Positions 31,198 through 42,847 of a stretch of DNA of 64,000 nucleotides are shown one piece after another. Under the pieces are notes generated by a model, which did no database searches, had not been told where the DNA came from, and saw only the letters and a program-made list of their open reading frames with translations. The stretch spans positions 267,453 through 331,452 of the forward strand of contig QEOQ01000633.1 in assembly GCA_010279815.1 (NCBI GenBank), read 5' to 3'. Made by a program: the position numbers and the translations under genes. The DNA is from Brachionus plicatilis (lineage: Eukaryota > Rotifera > Eurotatoria > Ploima > Brachionidae). The stretch's first letter is position 1; each line of letters begins with the position of its first letter.

Positions 31198-32030
31198 AAA
31201 AGAGGTGAAATCACTCTTTCTCAAAAAAAAAGAGCACTTTTGTATTTCGATCGCCATTATTACCGTTTGCCATCAAAAAATCTCAAAGGAAAAAGTATCT
31301 TGCGCTGTGGAGTAGTAAAATGTCATGGATCTTGTTATACTTATTCAGAAACTGTCGGTGATAATTGTGAAGTTTGGCTCTTAGATGAATTTTATTTAGA
31401 AAATCATGATCCAATTAAGATTACCAACTTAGAGCATCGCAGAAAATTGAAAGAAAAGGCTGCAGACACTGATGAAGCTCCACGAAAAATCATCTCTCCG
31501 TTTGAAATGGAACCAGGTAATGATCTAGAAGTAATTGAAATTTTTTCGTCTTATGATGCATTAAGACAAATGATTAACCGGGTGAAAGGAAAAAATTCTT
31601 CAAATTATCCAAGAGAACCAATTGATTTGAAATTAGGAGAGTTTCTTGAATTTTTGACAAAAATTAAGGAAGAAAATTTTCTATTGTATGATTCAGGACC
31701 TGTAGGTTTATCAAGATTTGTTATATTTACCATAACTGAAGATTTAAAAACAATAGAAAACAATCATATTTTTTTTGATGGAAATTTTGATATTGCCCCA
31801 AAGCCATTCTTTTAAGTTTATTCAATTTATTGTCTAATTGATTGTCAATGTTTACCAAAATACCAATAATCTATTGTCTTCTGCTAAACAAACAACAAAC
31901 AAGCTATGAAAAAGATTGTATTCCGAAAACAAATAATTTTGTGGAATCATGACTTAATGTTTTCTCATCAATGTTCGTGTGTCATCCATTAGTTTATGCC
32001 GTAGTAGACGCTTTCAAAAAGTAAAAAATT

Positions 32031-33489
32031 TTAACCTTCAATAGACTGCTAAAGATAAAAACTGGCTTGCTCCCGAAACGTAAGCCTAATCTAATCTAAT
32101 TTTAGATGAAATTTTTCAGACAATGCTTAAGTCTTATTTATTTTGTAATTCAGAAATTCTTTACTAATTTTTGCTTAATTTTGAAATATTGATTAGGTTC
32201 ACAGTAATCAATATCAATGTTATAATTGACTGTATGTGCTTTTTGAATTAGTTAATTTTGTGTTATGCTAATTTGATAACTTTTTGTGAATATGTAATAT
32301 GATTTTTTTTATTTTAATTGCTGCTGTTTTAATTGGTTCTCCTGTATTTTTTATATAAAATAAAATTGATTTCTAGAATGAAAAATAAGATTCAATTTGT
32401 TTATTCTTCTTGAATCAAAGTTCATTAAATGAAAAAAAAAAAACATGTTAATCTCTAGTTAATTAGACAAATAAAATTCGAAGATAAAATCCAAAAGTAG
32501 ATTTATGGAAGTTTTATAGATTTCTATTTTCATATTTTCTAGTTTTTGCTAATAAAAAGCATATAATTAAATATTGGGTAATTGACGACCTATATCAAAG
32601 CCAAAAAGAATTGGAAGGTGCAAATAAATTAGAAAAAAATCAAAAAAAAAGAAAATTACAGCTTAAAAAGATTCAGACAAATGTTTCTCTTTATTAGTTA
32701 ATTTAATTTTTATTTTTATTTTTCAATTTTTAATTTTTATTTTTATTATTTTATTCTTCTAAAAAAAATTTATTTTTTTTAAAAGAATAAATATCAAACT
32801 TTCATTTATTTTATTTATTCAATCTTAATTTTTGCGAAAACGGTAACAATATTTATATCAAGGAAATGAACACGAATTTATTTATAAAATTATAAACAGT
32901 CCATGTTGATTTGAAAATATCAACATGAAAAAAAATCCTTATTTTTTTTGTACTTTTTCTAAGTTTTGATTTTCACTTACAAATTTCAAAATATATTTAC
33001 AGAAAAAAAGTATATTTTAGAAATACTTTTTAAATCACAGAAAATCAGTCAAAATCAAAAATTTAAAGAAAGTACAAATATTAGATTTTAGACACACAAA
33101 TTATCTATATACAAATAAATAAAGAAACAAATATTAAAAAATACAAAAAAAAATATATTTATGTCATTTTTTTTTAAACTTTAGGACAAGTGTGTGAAAC
33201 AGAATTAGACAATCTCACGTATTTTGTTAGAGTCTGTTTTTTTCTTCTTAAACATTGAAAAAAATTCATCCATGATTGTATTTTCATAAGGATTAACATT
33301 CCATTGACCGGACTAATTTTTAATTTATATTACTCTAAAATTGCCGTCATTATAATTTTGAGATTCAATTAGGAAGTTCTGAAACAAGTTCGAATCATAT
33401 ATATTCTGGGAGTTAATTGAAAAAATTAGAGTTGAATTTTTTCAGTTAAAAAAAAAAACCTGATTAATTATACTAATCTGAGTTTCGAC
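32031..33489. other. AT-rich intergenic DNA
   Basis: Nothing coding is seen. There are long A/T runs and no inverted repeat of note. Confidence 0.45.
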
Positions 33490-33795
33490 TCAGTCGACAG
33501 ATAAAACGAAGCTGTAGTCATTGGCAGTCTTCCGCAACGAATCTACGGCTGATCTGAAACACTGGAGCATCTTTTGCCAAAAACAGGAATTTTTCATCTG
33601 TCTAATTGAGATTGATAAAGAAGTCGCCAATTTCGATTTTTGTTCCTTATAAGGATACATGCATAAAAAGCATAAAGGTAAATTTCGGTTTCTACCGAAA
33701 ATATTTAAAGTTAGCTGTAAAAAAAAAACACAATAAATTTTGTTAAATTTATTTTGAAAAAAAATGCAATTTTTAATCCCGAAATTCTTTACCAA
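33490..33795 (-). CDS. hypothetical exon-like ORF
   Basis: A minus-strand frame of 101 codons contains, in its last two thirds, a balanced stretch (NIFGRNRNLPLCFLCMYP, then QKSKLATSLSISIRQMKN) ending in LSVD and TGA. Directly upstream is a poly-T tract and TTTACAG at about 33717, a strong 3' splice site, so the real coding piece is probably an exon from 33716 to 33490 rather than the whole ORF. No family is recognised. It could be a decayed transposon or host exon. Confidence 0.3.
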   Translation of the reverse strand: MVKNFGIKNCIFFQNKFNKIYCVFFLQLTLNIFGRNRNLPLCFLCMYPYKEQKSKLATSLSISIRQMKNSCFWQKMLQCFRSAVDSLRKTANDYSFVLSVD

Positions 33796-34022
33796 TTTTG
33801 CTGAATTTCTTTATTTTGTTTATTTTGCAGGGAGATAATAAAAAGACCTCTTGAATTATATATTTTTCAACTAATTGTTATTATTAGTTCAAAAAATAAA
33901 AAAGGTCCAAAATTCAATGCAAATAGAGTATTGTTCTTTATAATTCAAAATATAATCGCAACAATCGACAGTTTGGAATCTTTCGAAATTCAAAAAGAAA
34001 TCGACTTGTACGATTTCATTAA

Positions 34023-34505
34023 AATGGTACTGGTAAGACTTTTACCATTAACGCTTTATCCTGCCACTTAAAATACAAGCTTAAACGATGTGCCCCTGCT
34101 GCAAAAGCTGGGTTTTTAGTTAAGAGAGAGACCATACATGCACTTTTTCAAATACCAAGGCGTATCAAAGAGGCATATAGTCCATTAAATGACAGAAGTA
34201 TACAAAAAATTCAATCAATGATTAAAAGAATTACTCATATAATCATTGATGAATGCTCCATTGTATCCCAAGCATTTTTATGTGTCATCGATAAACGTCT
34301 TAAACAGGCAACCGGTAAAGATAAACCTTTTGGTGGTGTTTCGGTCATACTCACTGGTAATCCTTGACAACATATATCTGTTTTAGGGTGTCCTTTATAT
34401 TATTATCCACCAAAAGATGTCATTTCCGGGGATGGATACGAATTTTATGAGAAATTTGACAGAGCTATTTTATCAATTATCCGGGGCGGTAGATTTTTTA
34501 CATAA
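34023..34505 (+). pseudogene. Helitron-type PIF1 helicase fragment
   Basis: From 34023 the frame reads the Walker A box NGTGKTFTINALSCHLK, then KRETIHALFQIP, the Walker B segment THIIIDECSIVSQ, and LKQATGKDKPFGGVSVILTGNP before a TGA at 34365-34367. The same frame continues beyond the stop to about 34505 with helicase-like sequence (DGYEFYEKFDRAIL). This order, and the gap-filling stretches, match the Pif1-like superfamily 1B helicase of Helitrons, which unwinds DNA during rolling-circle transposition. A stop directly before Walker A (34020-34022) shows a frameshift upstream. No Rep domain or Helitron ends were identified. Confidence 0.85.
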
Positions 34506-35601
34506 ATTATTGTAGCTAATAATTTTAATTTCTAATTATTCAAATTTCAATTAATTTTTGTTTAAATTTTAGTAATGTAAATTGTTTTTAATTTTTTTGA
34601 GTTGATCTATTTGGACGGTCGGTGTAATCGGAGAGTAAAGTTTGTATCAATTTTTCGGAGCAAAGCAATTTTGTTCAAATAAAACATTAATGACTTGTTC
34701 AAAGTGAAGATTGGTATAAAATTTTTAAACAATAATTAACAAATTTTGTTAAAATTTAAAAAGGGATTTTTAATAATTTTTATTTATTTAAAAATTCGGA
34801 TCTGAACATTTTTTTGTCCTTTATTTTTCTGTTTAACGCTTTCATAGATAAACAATTTTCTTCTTTCTCGACGATTTTACAACACTTGCTTCTGATTGAA
34901 AACTATTAAAGCTACTAATCAATGGTATATTTGTCTCATCACTTTCTGGAAAGATTGTTTCTAATTCGCATTTAGAATGATTCTTAAATCGATTTTTTAA
35001 AAATTCCAGTCTTATCCCTGTCTAAATTTGTGGCTTCAAGCTAAAATGAAAAGTGATGTTAGTATTGTGGCCAGCTAATTTTGGTTAGCCAAATATTGGT
35101 TTTCCAAAAATCTGGTTAGCCAAAATTTGGTAAACCAAAAATACGGTTATTGATTTAATTTTTAGTTATTCATATTAATTCAAGTCGAACACATCTTTAA
35201 AAATGAGTCTAGGAATGGCTCGTTGAACAAAATAAACAAATAAAGCTCTCTTTTAAAAATTAAATAGATTTTGTGATGAAGCTCCTTAATCTTTTTTACA
35301 ATCCACTTGTTTATTAGCAATTCTATCTTATTTGTATCTGTTTTTTTATCGTTAATTGATTTTCGAAGCTTACCCGTTAGTTTAAAAAATCTGTACTGAG
35401 TATTTTTTAGTCATAGAGAATTTAGTAAATATTATTTATACACGAATTTTATTTTTTTCATACATAATTTTTTTTTACTCATACTCATAGTAATTTTTTT
35501 ATATATATTTTTATAATATTTAATTTATACACTTAAAAATAATGTTTCATACATCATTTTTCATTAAATTGCATTCAAAATATAGTTAATTTAGATTAAA
35601 A

Positions 35602-35929
35602 AATGATTGATTTTGACGAAGAACAAGATGCATTAGAACAAGATGAACAGGAATCAGGAATTAGTTTAGGATTGTCTGAATCGAGACATTAGTTTAGGAT
35701 TGTCTGAATATATATTTTGACTATAAATCGATCAAAATTTCAAGTTAACACAGATACTCTTTCATGCCAATGTGCCGAATATTTTGATAAGGCTGTGTGT
35801 TGCCATTTGATATTTTTGGCTCACAAACTGGGTTTTAATATAGGCGATTATAAACCGGATGGACAATTTGTAACTTTAAAGAAACGCGGCCGTCCCGGCT
35901 TAGCTTCAAAAGCATTAAAAAAAGACTAA
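35602..35929 (+). pseudogene. SWIM zinc finger and AT-hook C-terminus (MULE-like)
   Basis: A 70-codon frame at 35717-35929 has LSCQCAEYFDKAVCCHLIFL, a SWIM finger (Cys-x-Cys...Cys-x-His), followed by a linker and KKRGRPGLASKALKKD, an AT-hook and natural C-terminus. This is the classic end of MULE transposases. Just upstream, a short acidic ORF starts at ATG 35602 (MIDFDEEQDALEQDEQESG) and is cut by a tandem duplication of 22 bp (ATTAGTTTAGGATTGTCTGAAT). The catalytic domain is missing. Confidence 0.7.
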
Positions 35930-36639
35930 TTTTGAACTAATTTTTTTAATTTTTTTTTAAACTAAAACTAAACATTTTGTGTATTTTTTATTTTTTTGTG
36001 TGTACATTTCATTAAAAAATCGTGTATTATCACCCTAGAGAATTGACTTGTTTAGACTTTACATAATTATGGCGGACTTTTCCTCCTAGCCAAAAATTAA
36101 ACAATTTATTTTAATAATTTTAAATTATATGAGAAAATTTCGGTTTGCCGTAGAATTATTTTTTTCGAAAAAGTTTGAAGTCAGTAAAGCTGTCTGAATG
36201 AATTTCATAATTTGGTTTTTTATTCAATATATACTAAAAGACGATTTGAAACAGTATAATCACCATAATATGTCCAATGATATAAACTCAACTTATTACA
36301 TACAGCATGTAAAATGCATCTGAAGTTAGTTGGTAAACAAACAAAATAAATTTTTCTTTGACAATTGAATACATTCTCATGCAATTGTTTCAATTTAATT
36401 TCAAAAGATTCAATTGGGGTATCACAAGATATTTCACTTAATTCTTCGCCAAATACATATCTAATAAAAGAACCTATTAAACAAATTGCAATTTCAAAAG
36501 CACTAACGTCCTACTTAATTTCACTTAAATTGTTGGTAATATCTATAAGTGAACGATTATACTGTTTATCTCTATGTATTTGATTATAATCGATAAGGGT
36601 CAGTTCATTTTCAAGACCTAATGAATTAAGATAAAAACC

Positions 36640-36840
36640 GTCTGGTCTTAACATCATCATCAAAATCATGTATCGGAACATCATTGGGTAAGTAATCTAA
36701 ATCACGATCATCTTGATAAAACTAAGAGATTTCTTGTAAAATAGAATCATAAGAATTTGTTCGATCGACTTTTTTATTTTGTCTCCACATAAACTCGTCC
36801 AAATAGCTACTTAGGTACAATCAATCGCAACCATATATTT
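36640..36840 (-). pseudogene. Merlin/ISXO2-like transposase C-terminal remnant
   Basis: On the minus strand, from about 36830, the sequence encodes YLDEFMWRQNKK followed by an acidic tail with LPNDVPIHDFDDD. YLxEFMWR is the conserved last motif of IS1016/ISXO2-like and Merlin transposases. Merlin elements make 8-9 bp duplications, which fits the ends of the surrounding TIR element. Stops and frameshifts fragment everything upstream. Confidence 0.55.
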
Positions 36841-37176
36841 CCTTAAACTTGAATTTAGCTTCTCTCCAAAAATTATATCAAAGATCAATTTATTATAGCT
36901 TTTTTTAAAATTTATTCTTGAAGAATCCTTTTCAATAAACCATTAAAATGAATTATTTTTTTTATTAAATAAGAATTTATTTGTATAACTTAAACCGAAA
37001 CTAAAATTTACAAAAACAAATTTTAACTTAATTTTTGACTAACCGAATTTTTAGTTAACCAAATTTTGGCTAACCAGATTTTTGGTTAAAAAATTTTTGG
37101 CTAACCGGACATTGGCTAACCAAAATTTACAATATTGGTTAACCAAGCAGTCAATAACCAACATCACTAAAAATGA

Positions 37177-40100
37177 CCTGAAAAAAAGATATAAAAATGT
37201 AGCCACAAACCAACAATAATCATTAAAGTTATTATCCATAAAGTCTAAAAAGCCATGAACTGCCTGGCTAAGTGTTAAATAACTTTCACCTTAATCAAAA
37301 TTTTAATTTTTCGAATGATTTTACCGAAATCTTAATGCCGAAATAAAAATTATATGAGAAAATTTCGGTTTGCCGTAGAATGATTTTTTTTAATTTAAAT
37401 TTTCAATAAAATAACAAATACAACATCCTTCATATTTTTAATTTTACACTTAAGATTTAAAAACTAACTCTTGAAAGAAATACTAGATAAAAATCAAAAA
37501 ATTTGAGTGTTTTTATTTCTCCATAGAATAATGAATGTTTGCTTTAATCTTTAATTATGGATCAAATTTCTTTCCCTAAAATATTTTGAAGAATAAAATT
37601 TCTTTGATTATTATTTTTCTAGTTGTTATAATCGAATTAATTTCCGAAAAAAAAAATCCTAAACAAACAGAATTTTTTACAAATATTTAGTTTTGATTAT
37701 TTAACCTCTTATTAGAGCTGTTATGAGAATTATAAGAGAAATTTAAATTTTTGTTGCATAATAATTTTAGATATTTTTAATCAATAATTTCTTTTTCTCG
37801 ATATCTTTTTTTTAATAAATTTTAGATATTTTATAAAATTAATTTTAACTAGTTCTAAGAAAAAGTTCATTCAATAATTGAAAAGCTGGGGTTTATTTTT
37901 TCAGTAAATATTTTAATAATCAACAAAAAAATTACTTATTTTAAATTAAAAGGCAATTAATCTCAATTTTTGTTAAATTTAACGATTACATTTATGAAAG
38001 TAAAAAATCTTCAACAGGAATTTAATAATAATTTTAAAAAGTTTTTATTTTTTTAAGATATGATAAATGAGGAATTCAAAAAATTAAATTGTTCAGTTCA
38101 AAAATCATATTGTATAAACTAAGGGAAAACAAATGAATTAATAGTGAACACGATAATTAATTTAATTTTGACTATTCTAACAGAATCATAAGTCAAGGAA
38201 ACTTAAACTATTTGAGCCTTAGCTTAACTCATTCATCATTAGTTTTTGCAATCGACATTATAAAATAGATAATTCTTTTATACTTTCTCACCTCACTCAT
38301 TTTTTTCTACAAAAATAAAATGAAATAAAAAAAAATTTCCTCACTTTTTCTCTAAATATGTAAAAAAAAAATTCTCAAAATGATCAATTGCCATCAATTA
38401 TGATTTAATACCTTATTAGTGATCTTATTAGTTAGAATAATAACAATTTTATTCTTTTCATTTTATGTTGTACTGATGTATATAATTTTCCTATTATTTT
38501 AGGAGTTAAATTAAAAACGATAAAGTTTTCACGAAATAAAATTTTGGTACAATTTTCCTTTATTAAAAATTGCATTTTTAAAGAGAGAGAAATTTGGAAA
38601 ATTTTTTAGTTGGAGCAGAGCAATTTATTTAAAATTGTATAGAATCCAAATTTATTAAGTAAATAAAACTGGTTCAAAATCCAAAAAAAATTGTTAATTA
38701 TTGTTAAAAAAAATTTTTTTACACATATTTTCATTTTGAAAAATTTATCAATGTTTTATTCAAACAAAATTGATCCTTAGATCCTTATATTAGATTTTTT
38801 TATAAATAATAAATCAATAAAAATATAAATGACCAAAAAATATTAACTCTTTTTTGGTTTGACTTGAAATTTCAACTTAAACTTGTGAATAAAAAACAAA
38901 TTTTAATTTCAGTGTGCTGAGAATAAAATTGTTTTTAAGAGAGATTTAGCATTTTTTTTCATAAAATGTCACTTTTTTAAAATTCTCATTTTTGTTCATA
39001 TTTAGGTATGATCTATGCTAAATTTTATAAGCTTTTTTTAGAATTTATTCCAAATGTTTATTAGAAACAATACAAAATTAAAAAAAAATAAATTTTTTTA
39101 GAAACTTTATTTCTCTTTTTTTCTGAGATTTTGTATTTTACTATTGTAATTTTGAATTTTGATCAAATTTTTTTTCAATTAGCACATAATTTGAAGTGTC
39201 TTTATTCTCAATTAAGGTAAAAATCAAAATTAAATATTTTTAGATATAAATATATTAAACGATTAAAGAGATTTTTCTTTAAAAAATGAAAGCTCAACAT
39301 TTTAATCAAAACCATATGCTGGAAAATATATAGACTTTACAATACGAGATTCAATGTAAGACTTAGTGCTAACATTAATCGAAAAGCTGTCTGGTAAAAG
39401 GAAATTCTATCTTTCAGAGTAAAAATATGCTTATTTACAAGCGGTTCTAGAAAAAGTAAAAATTTTAATTTCAGCAATAGGTTTTCGAAACGTGTTCTTG
39501 TAGGCAAATAAGATTAAATTACTTATTTAATCTTATTTGTATTTAGTTTATTTTTTTATTTCTTCTTAAGATAATTTTCTTCTTAAAAATTAATCAATTC
39601 AAATTTTGTAAAATTTAAAAATTTCTCCTTAATTTACCATTTTTAAAGTAAAANNNNNNNNNNNNNNNNNNNNNNNNNNNNNNNNNNNNNNNNNNNNNNN
39701 NNNNNNNNNNNNNNNNNNNNNNNNNNNNNNNNNNNNNNNNNNNNNNNNNNNNNNNNNNNNNNNNNNNNNNNNNNNNNNNNNNNNNNNNNNNNNNNNNNNN
39801 NNNNNNNNNNNNNNNNNNNNNNNNNNNNNNNNNNNNNNNNNNNNNNNNNNNNNNNNNNNNNNNNNNNNNNNNNNNNNNNNNNNNNNNNNNNNNNNNNNNN
39901 NNNNNNNNNNNNNNNNNNNNNNNNNNNNNNNNNNNNNNNNNNNNNNNNNNNNNNNNNNNNNNNNNNNNNNNNNNNNNNNNNNNNNNNNNNNNNNNNNNNN
40001 NNNNNNNNNNNNNNNNNNNNNNNNNNNNNNNNNNNNTTCAGAGTAAAAATATGCTTATTTACAAGCGGTTCTAAAAAAAGTAAAAATTTTAATTTCAGCA

Positions 40101-41031
40101 ATAGGTTTTCGAAACGTGTTCTTGTAGGCAAATAAGATGAAATTACTTATTTAATCTTATTTGTATTTAGTTTATTTTTATATTTCTTCTTAAGATAATT
40201 TTCTTCTTAAAAATTAATCAATTGAAATTTTGTAAAATTTAAAAATTTCTCCTTATTTTATCATTTTAAAGTAAAATTCCTGCCTTGTTCCCTTGTTCTA
40301 TATTGCAGCCTCACAACTCGAAAAACGGCTATGGCGCAGGCAATAAATACCATTCCGCCCATATTAAAACATTCTTAACTTACATCGTATGCTCTAAAGA
40401 TAATATATTAAAATCAAGTTTTTAATGCGGCATTAAAGCTTGATTTCTAAAAATTAAAACCAAATTAATATTTTTCTGATTTATTTTTGAATTCCATTTA
40501 TAGCACTGGATCAAATTTAAAATTATAAAAAAAATATTTTTCAAAATTCTCAAGCTATAAACTAGCGGTATTAAACTTAAAATCTTGATTTAAAAGGGTA
40601 CTCGAGGCATAAAACTCATCTTTAGAGCATGCGTAAAAGACTAGAAAGTGTCTTTAAGCGATTATTGGGTCAGAAATGAGCTGATAAAACATATAATCTA
40701 GTCCAGAGCATCCAGAATGGTCTATAATTTCCAAAGCAAAAGCGGAACATGATCTGCTTCGAATTCAAAGGGATGATTGTCTCGCAGTACCCAAGTGAGC
40801 CTGTCGCAGTTAACATAAATCATCATCATTTTATGAAGGGAAAATATTTTTGAATAAAAAATTATTCTTAGTCAAAACTTTATTTTACTTTATGTTAAAT
40901 TGGATAGAGGTTACAATGTTTGTTCAGATAAATGATGGAAGTGACGCTTTAAAAATCAAATACCAGAATAATTAATGACGAGATAACATGGGTTAAATGG
41001 ACCTGTGGTTAACTTGTAATTTTGATATTTG
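37177..41031. other. AT-rich intergenic DNA with an assembly gap
   Basis: No gene is seen. A patch at 40300-40830 is richer in GC and contains words such as GGCTATGGCGCAGGCAATAAATACC and a CATCATCATT tail, but no frame stays open; it may be the 3' part of an old non-LTR element. Confidence 0.4.
39414..40277. repeat. direct duplication flanking an assembly gap
   Basis: The 240 bp left of the gap (39414-39653, starting TTCAGAGTAAAAATATGC) recur almost exactly right of it (40037-40277), with a handful of substitutions and indels. The N run occupies 39654-40036. Either a tandem duplication defeated assembly or two haplotype copies were scaffolded in series. Confidence 0.9.
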
Positions 41032-41039
41032 GGTTCAAA

Positions 41040-41391
41040 GGCAATGTGAAATTTTAGTACAAAAATTACAGTACAAAAAGTAAAAACTTTAATAATTTTT
41101 TTTCTAATTGTGCAAAAATGGTTCTGCAAAAGGTATAATATTGTACAAATTTGTACAAAAGAATTCCAAGCTCTGCAAAAACTCTGCAATTTTCTGTAAA
41201 ATGCACACCATTAAAAAATCCTTGATTAAACTATGCAATAAATTGCAGAGTTTTTGCAGAGCTTGGAACTCTTTTCTACAAATTTGTACAATATTGTACT
41301 TTTTGCAGAACCATTTTTGCACAATTAGAAAAAAATTATTAAAGTTTTTACTTTTTGTACTGTAATTTTTGTACTAAAATTTCACATTGCC
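41040..41391. mobile_element. palindromic MITE, 352 bp, copy 1, perfect 8-bp target duplication
   Basis: Starts GGCAATGTGAAATTTTAGTAC and ends with the inverse. The arms pair for about 150 bp each with few mismatches and include the self-complementary GTACAATATTGTAC. A short loop with AAATGCACACCATTAAAAAA separates arms ending CTCTGCAAAAACTCTGCAA and TTGCAGAGTTTTTGCAGAG. The 8-mer GGTTCAAA abuts both ends (41032-41039, 41392-41399). It has no coding capacity. Confidence 0.93.
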
Positions 41392-42572
41392 GGTTCAAAT
41401 GCATATGGCACTGCAAAAGTTGATAAAAATGTTTATATTCTTGACTTTTGTGTCAAATTTGGCTATCCATTACATTAATGGAAGAAAAGATTATTTTAAT
41501 AGACTGTTTCAATTCAAATAAGTTGTTTTAAATTTTTTAATAGAAAATAAAAAATTATTCAAGTTTTTCTGAATTAAAACGATCAAATTGAAAAAAAACT
41601 TAACAACCCCGGGCAAATTTTAAGCCTAAAAAAAAGTTATCAATTTTTTTATGATTTTTCTTCTGTTTTTATTGAGGACTTTAAGTATTCAGACCGAACT
41701 ATTAAGGTTTATAGAATGGAGTGAGTTCAAATTTTTATATTCCATGTAATTGCTTTAAGCTTTTTCATCAAGTTTTGAAAATGATGAAAAAGTAATGGTA
41801 AATTAAAGATAATTGTTAAATTACTGATTTGTTTGTTATGAGATTTGGGCTGAATATTTAATGCGAGAGTTAAAATTAGCAAACAAATTAAAAACCTTAG
41901 AATTACATAAAAAAGAGTTAGATTGAAAAATTATAATTATTTATAAATTAAATAGTCATAAACAAAGAAATCAAATTACAATAAACTATTGGAATAGAAT
42001 ACTCGTGAAATCTCAAAAATTAAACAAAAAGTTGTATTGATTTTTTTACTAATTTTAAGTAAATTGAGATCTAAAAGTAATTGATTATTTTAATTTATTT
42101 AACTGAATTCAACTTCTCAAATGAAAATTTTATTGAAAAAATGAATTCTCTTCTATAATGGTAATTAGGTTTATTCAAAATTTGTTTTAAATAAAAAAAA
42201 ACAATCTTATTAAATAGGCAAATAGATGTTCATGATTAAATGTTAATTTCAAGTCAAAACTTTATTGAAAAATATTATTTTTATTTCAATTTTTTTAACA
42301 ACAACTTTTCTAAGCATATTTGTTTAATCTTTGACAAAGAAAAAATTATAACGGTCTCTATCTGAAGTAAAAATTAAATATCAATCAATATTTTGAAATT
42401 TTTAAATAAAAAACTTAGTTTTGTTTCGATTTAATAGATTTTAATATTGATTGATTTATGATTGATTGATTTAATTGATTTTAAGTGATATTAAAATATC
42501 ACATATTTAAGTGATACAACAATAATTAAATGCGGATTTTAATTTTGTAAAGATTTTAAAAATTTTAAATTC

Positions 42573-42847
42573 TAGTACCAAAATTACAGTACAAAAAGTA
42601 AAATCGTTATAATTTTGTTTCTGATTGTTCAGAAATAGTTCCGTAAACAGTACAATATTGTACAAATCAATTTTTTTTGATGGTGTACATTTTACAGAAA
42701 AAGTTAGGGTTGCAGAGTTTTTGCAGAGCTAAGAATTAGTCTGTACAAATTTGTACAATATTGTATTACTGTCTACGAAACCAATTTGCACAATCAGAAA
42801 AAAAATTAAAACATTTTTACTTTTTGTACTAAAATTTCACATCGCCT
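42573..42847. mobile_element. palindromic MITE, copy 2, inverted and internally deleted
   Basis: It has the same termini (AGTACCAAAATTACAGTACAAAAAG ... ACTAAAATTTCACAT), the same GTACAATATTGTAC word, and the core TTGCAGAGTTTTTGCAGAGCT, but one half of the central hairpin is deleted. Comparison shows it lies in the opposite orientation to copy 1. Confidence 0.85.

Larger units (their letters stand above)
25744..32030 (+). pseudogene. FLYWCH-MULE gene split by gypsy element C
   Basis: The first 22 codons start at ATG 25744 (MASSSTSELNLNIEKF, then a stop). The gene is interrupted by gypsy element C at 25811-31197 and resumes at 31198. There it has GEITLSQKKRALLYFDRHYY, a FLYWCH finger (LRCGVVKCHGSC ... 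LENHDP), a linker, and the MULE start with NFLLYDSGPVGLSRFVIFTI and FFDGNFDIAPKPF, where the first catalytic Asp lies. The main ORF ends at 31815, and recognisable but broken sequence continues to about 32030 (KQQTSYEK-like). Apart from the insertion, one stop and one frameshift near the junction already disabled it. The related gene at 22660 shows the same domain order. Confidence 0.8.
35052..37168. mobile_element. TIR DNA transposon, about 2.1 kb, GGTTAGCCAAAA-rich ends
   Basis: The left end AGTGATGTTAGTATTG... and the right end (...CAATAACCAACATCACT) are inverted relative to each other, and both contain several GGTTAGCCAAAAATTTGG words over more than 100 bp. The 7-mer AAAATGA stands 1-2 bases outside each end (35043-35049 and 37170-37176), consistent with an 8-9 bp target duplication. 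A third terminus of the family is at 55345-55410. Inside are a plus-strand SWIM/AT-hook ORF and a minus-strand Merlin-like transposase end. Confidence 0.8.

Noticed and set aside
33837..34022. Upstream exon of the Helitron helicase after the TTTATTTTGCAG acceptor
   Set aside because: A good acceptor-like word exists at about 33830, but no readable helicase sequence follows before 34023.
41104..41365. Overlapping ORFs on both strands at the palindromic MITE
   Set aside because: They arise because an open frame in one arm is mirrored in the other; no protein meaning.
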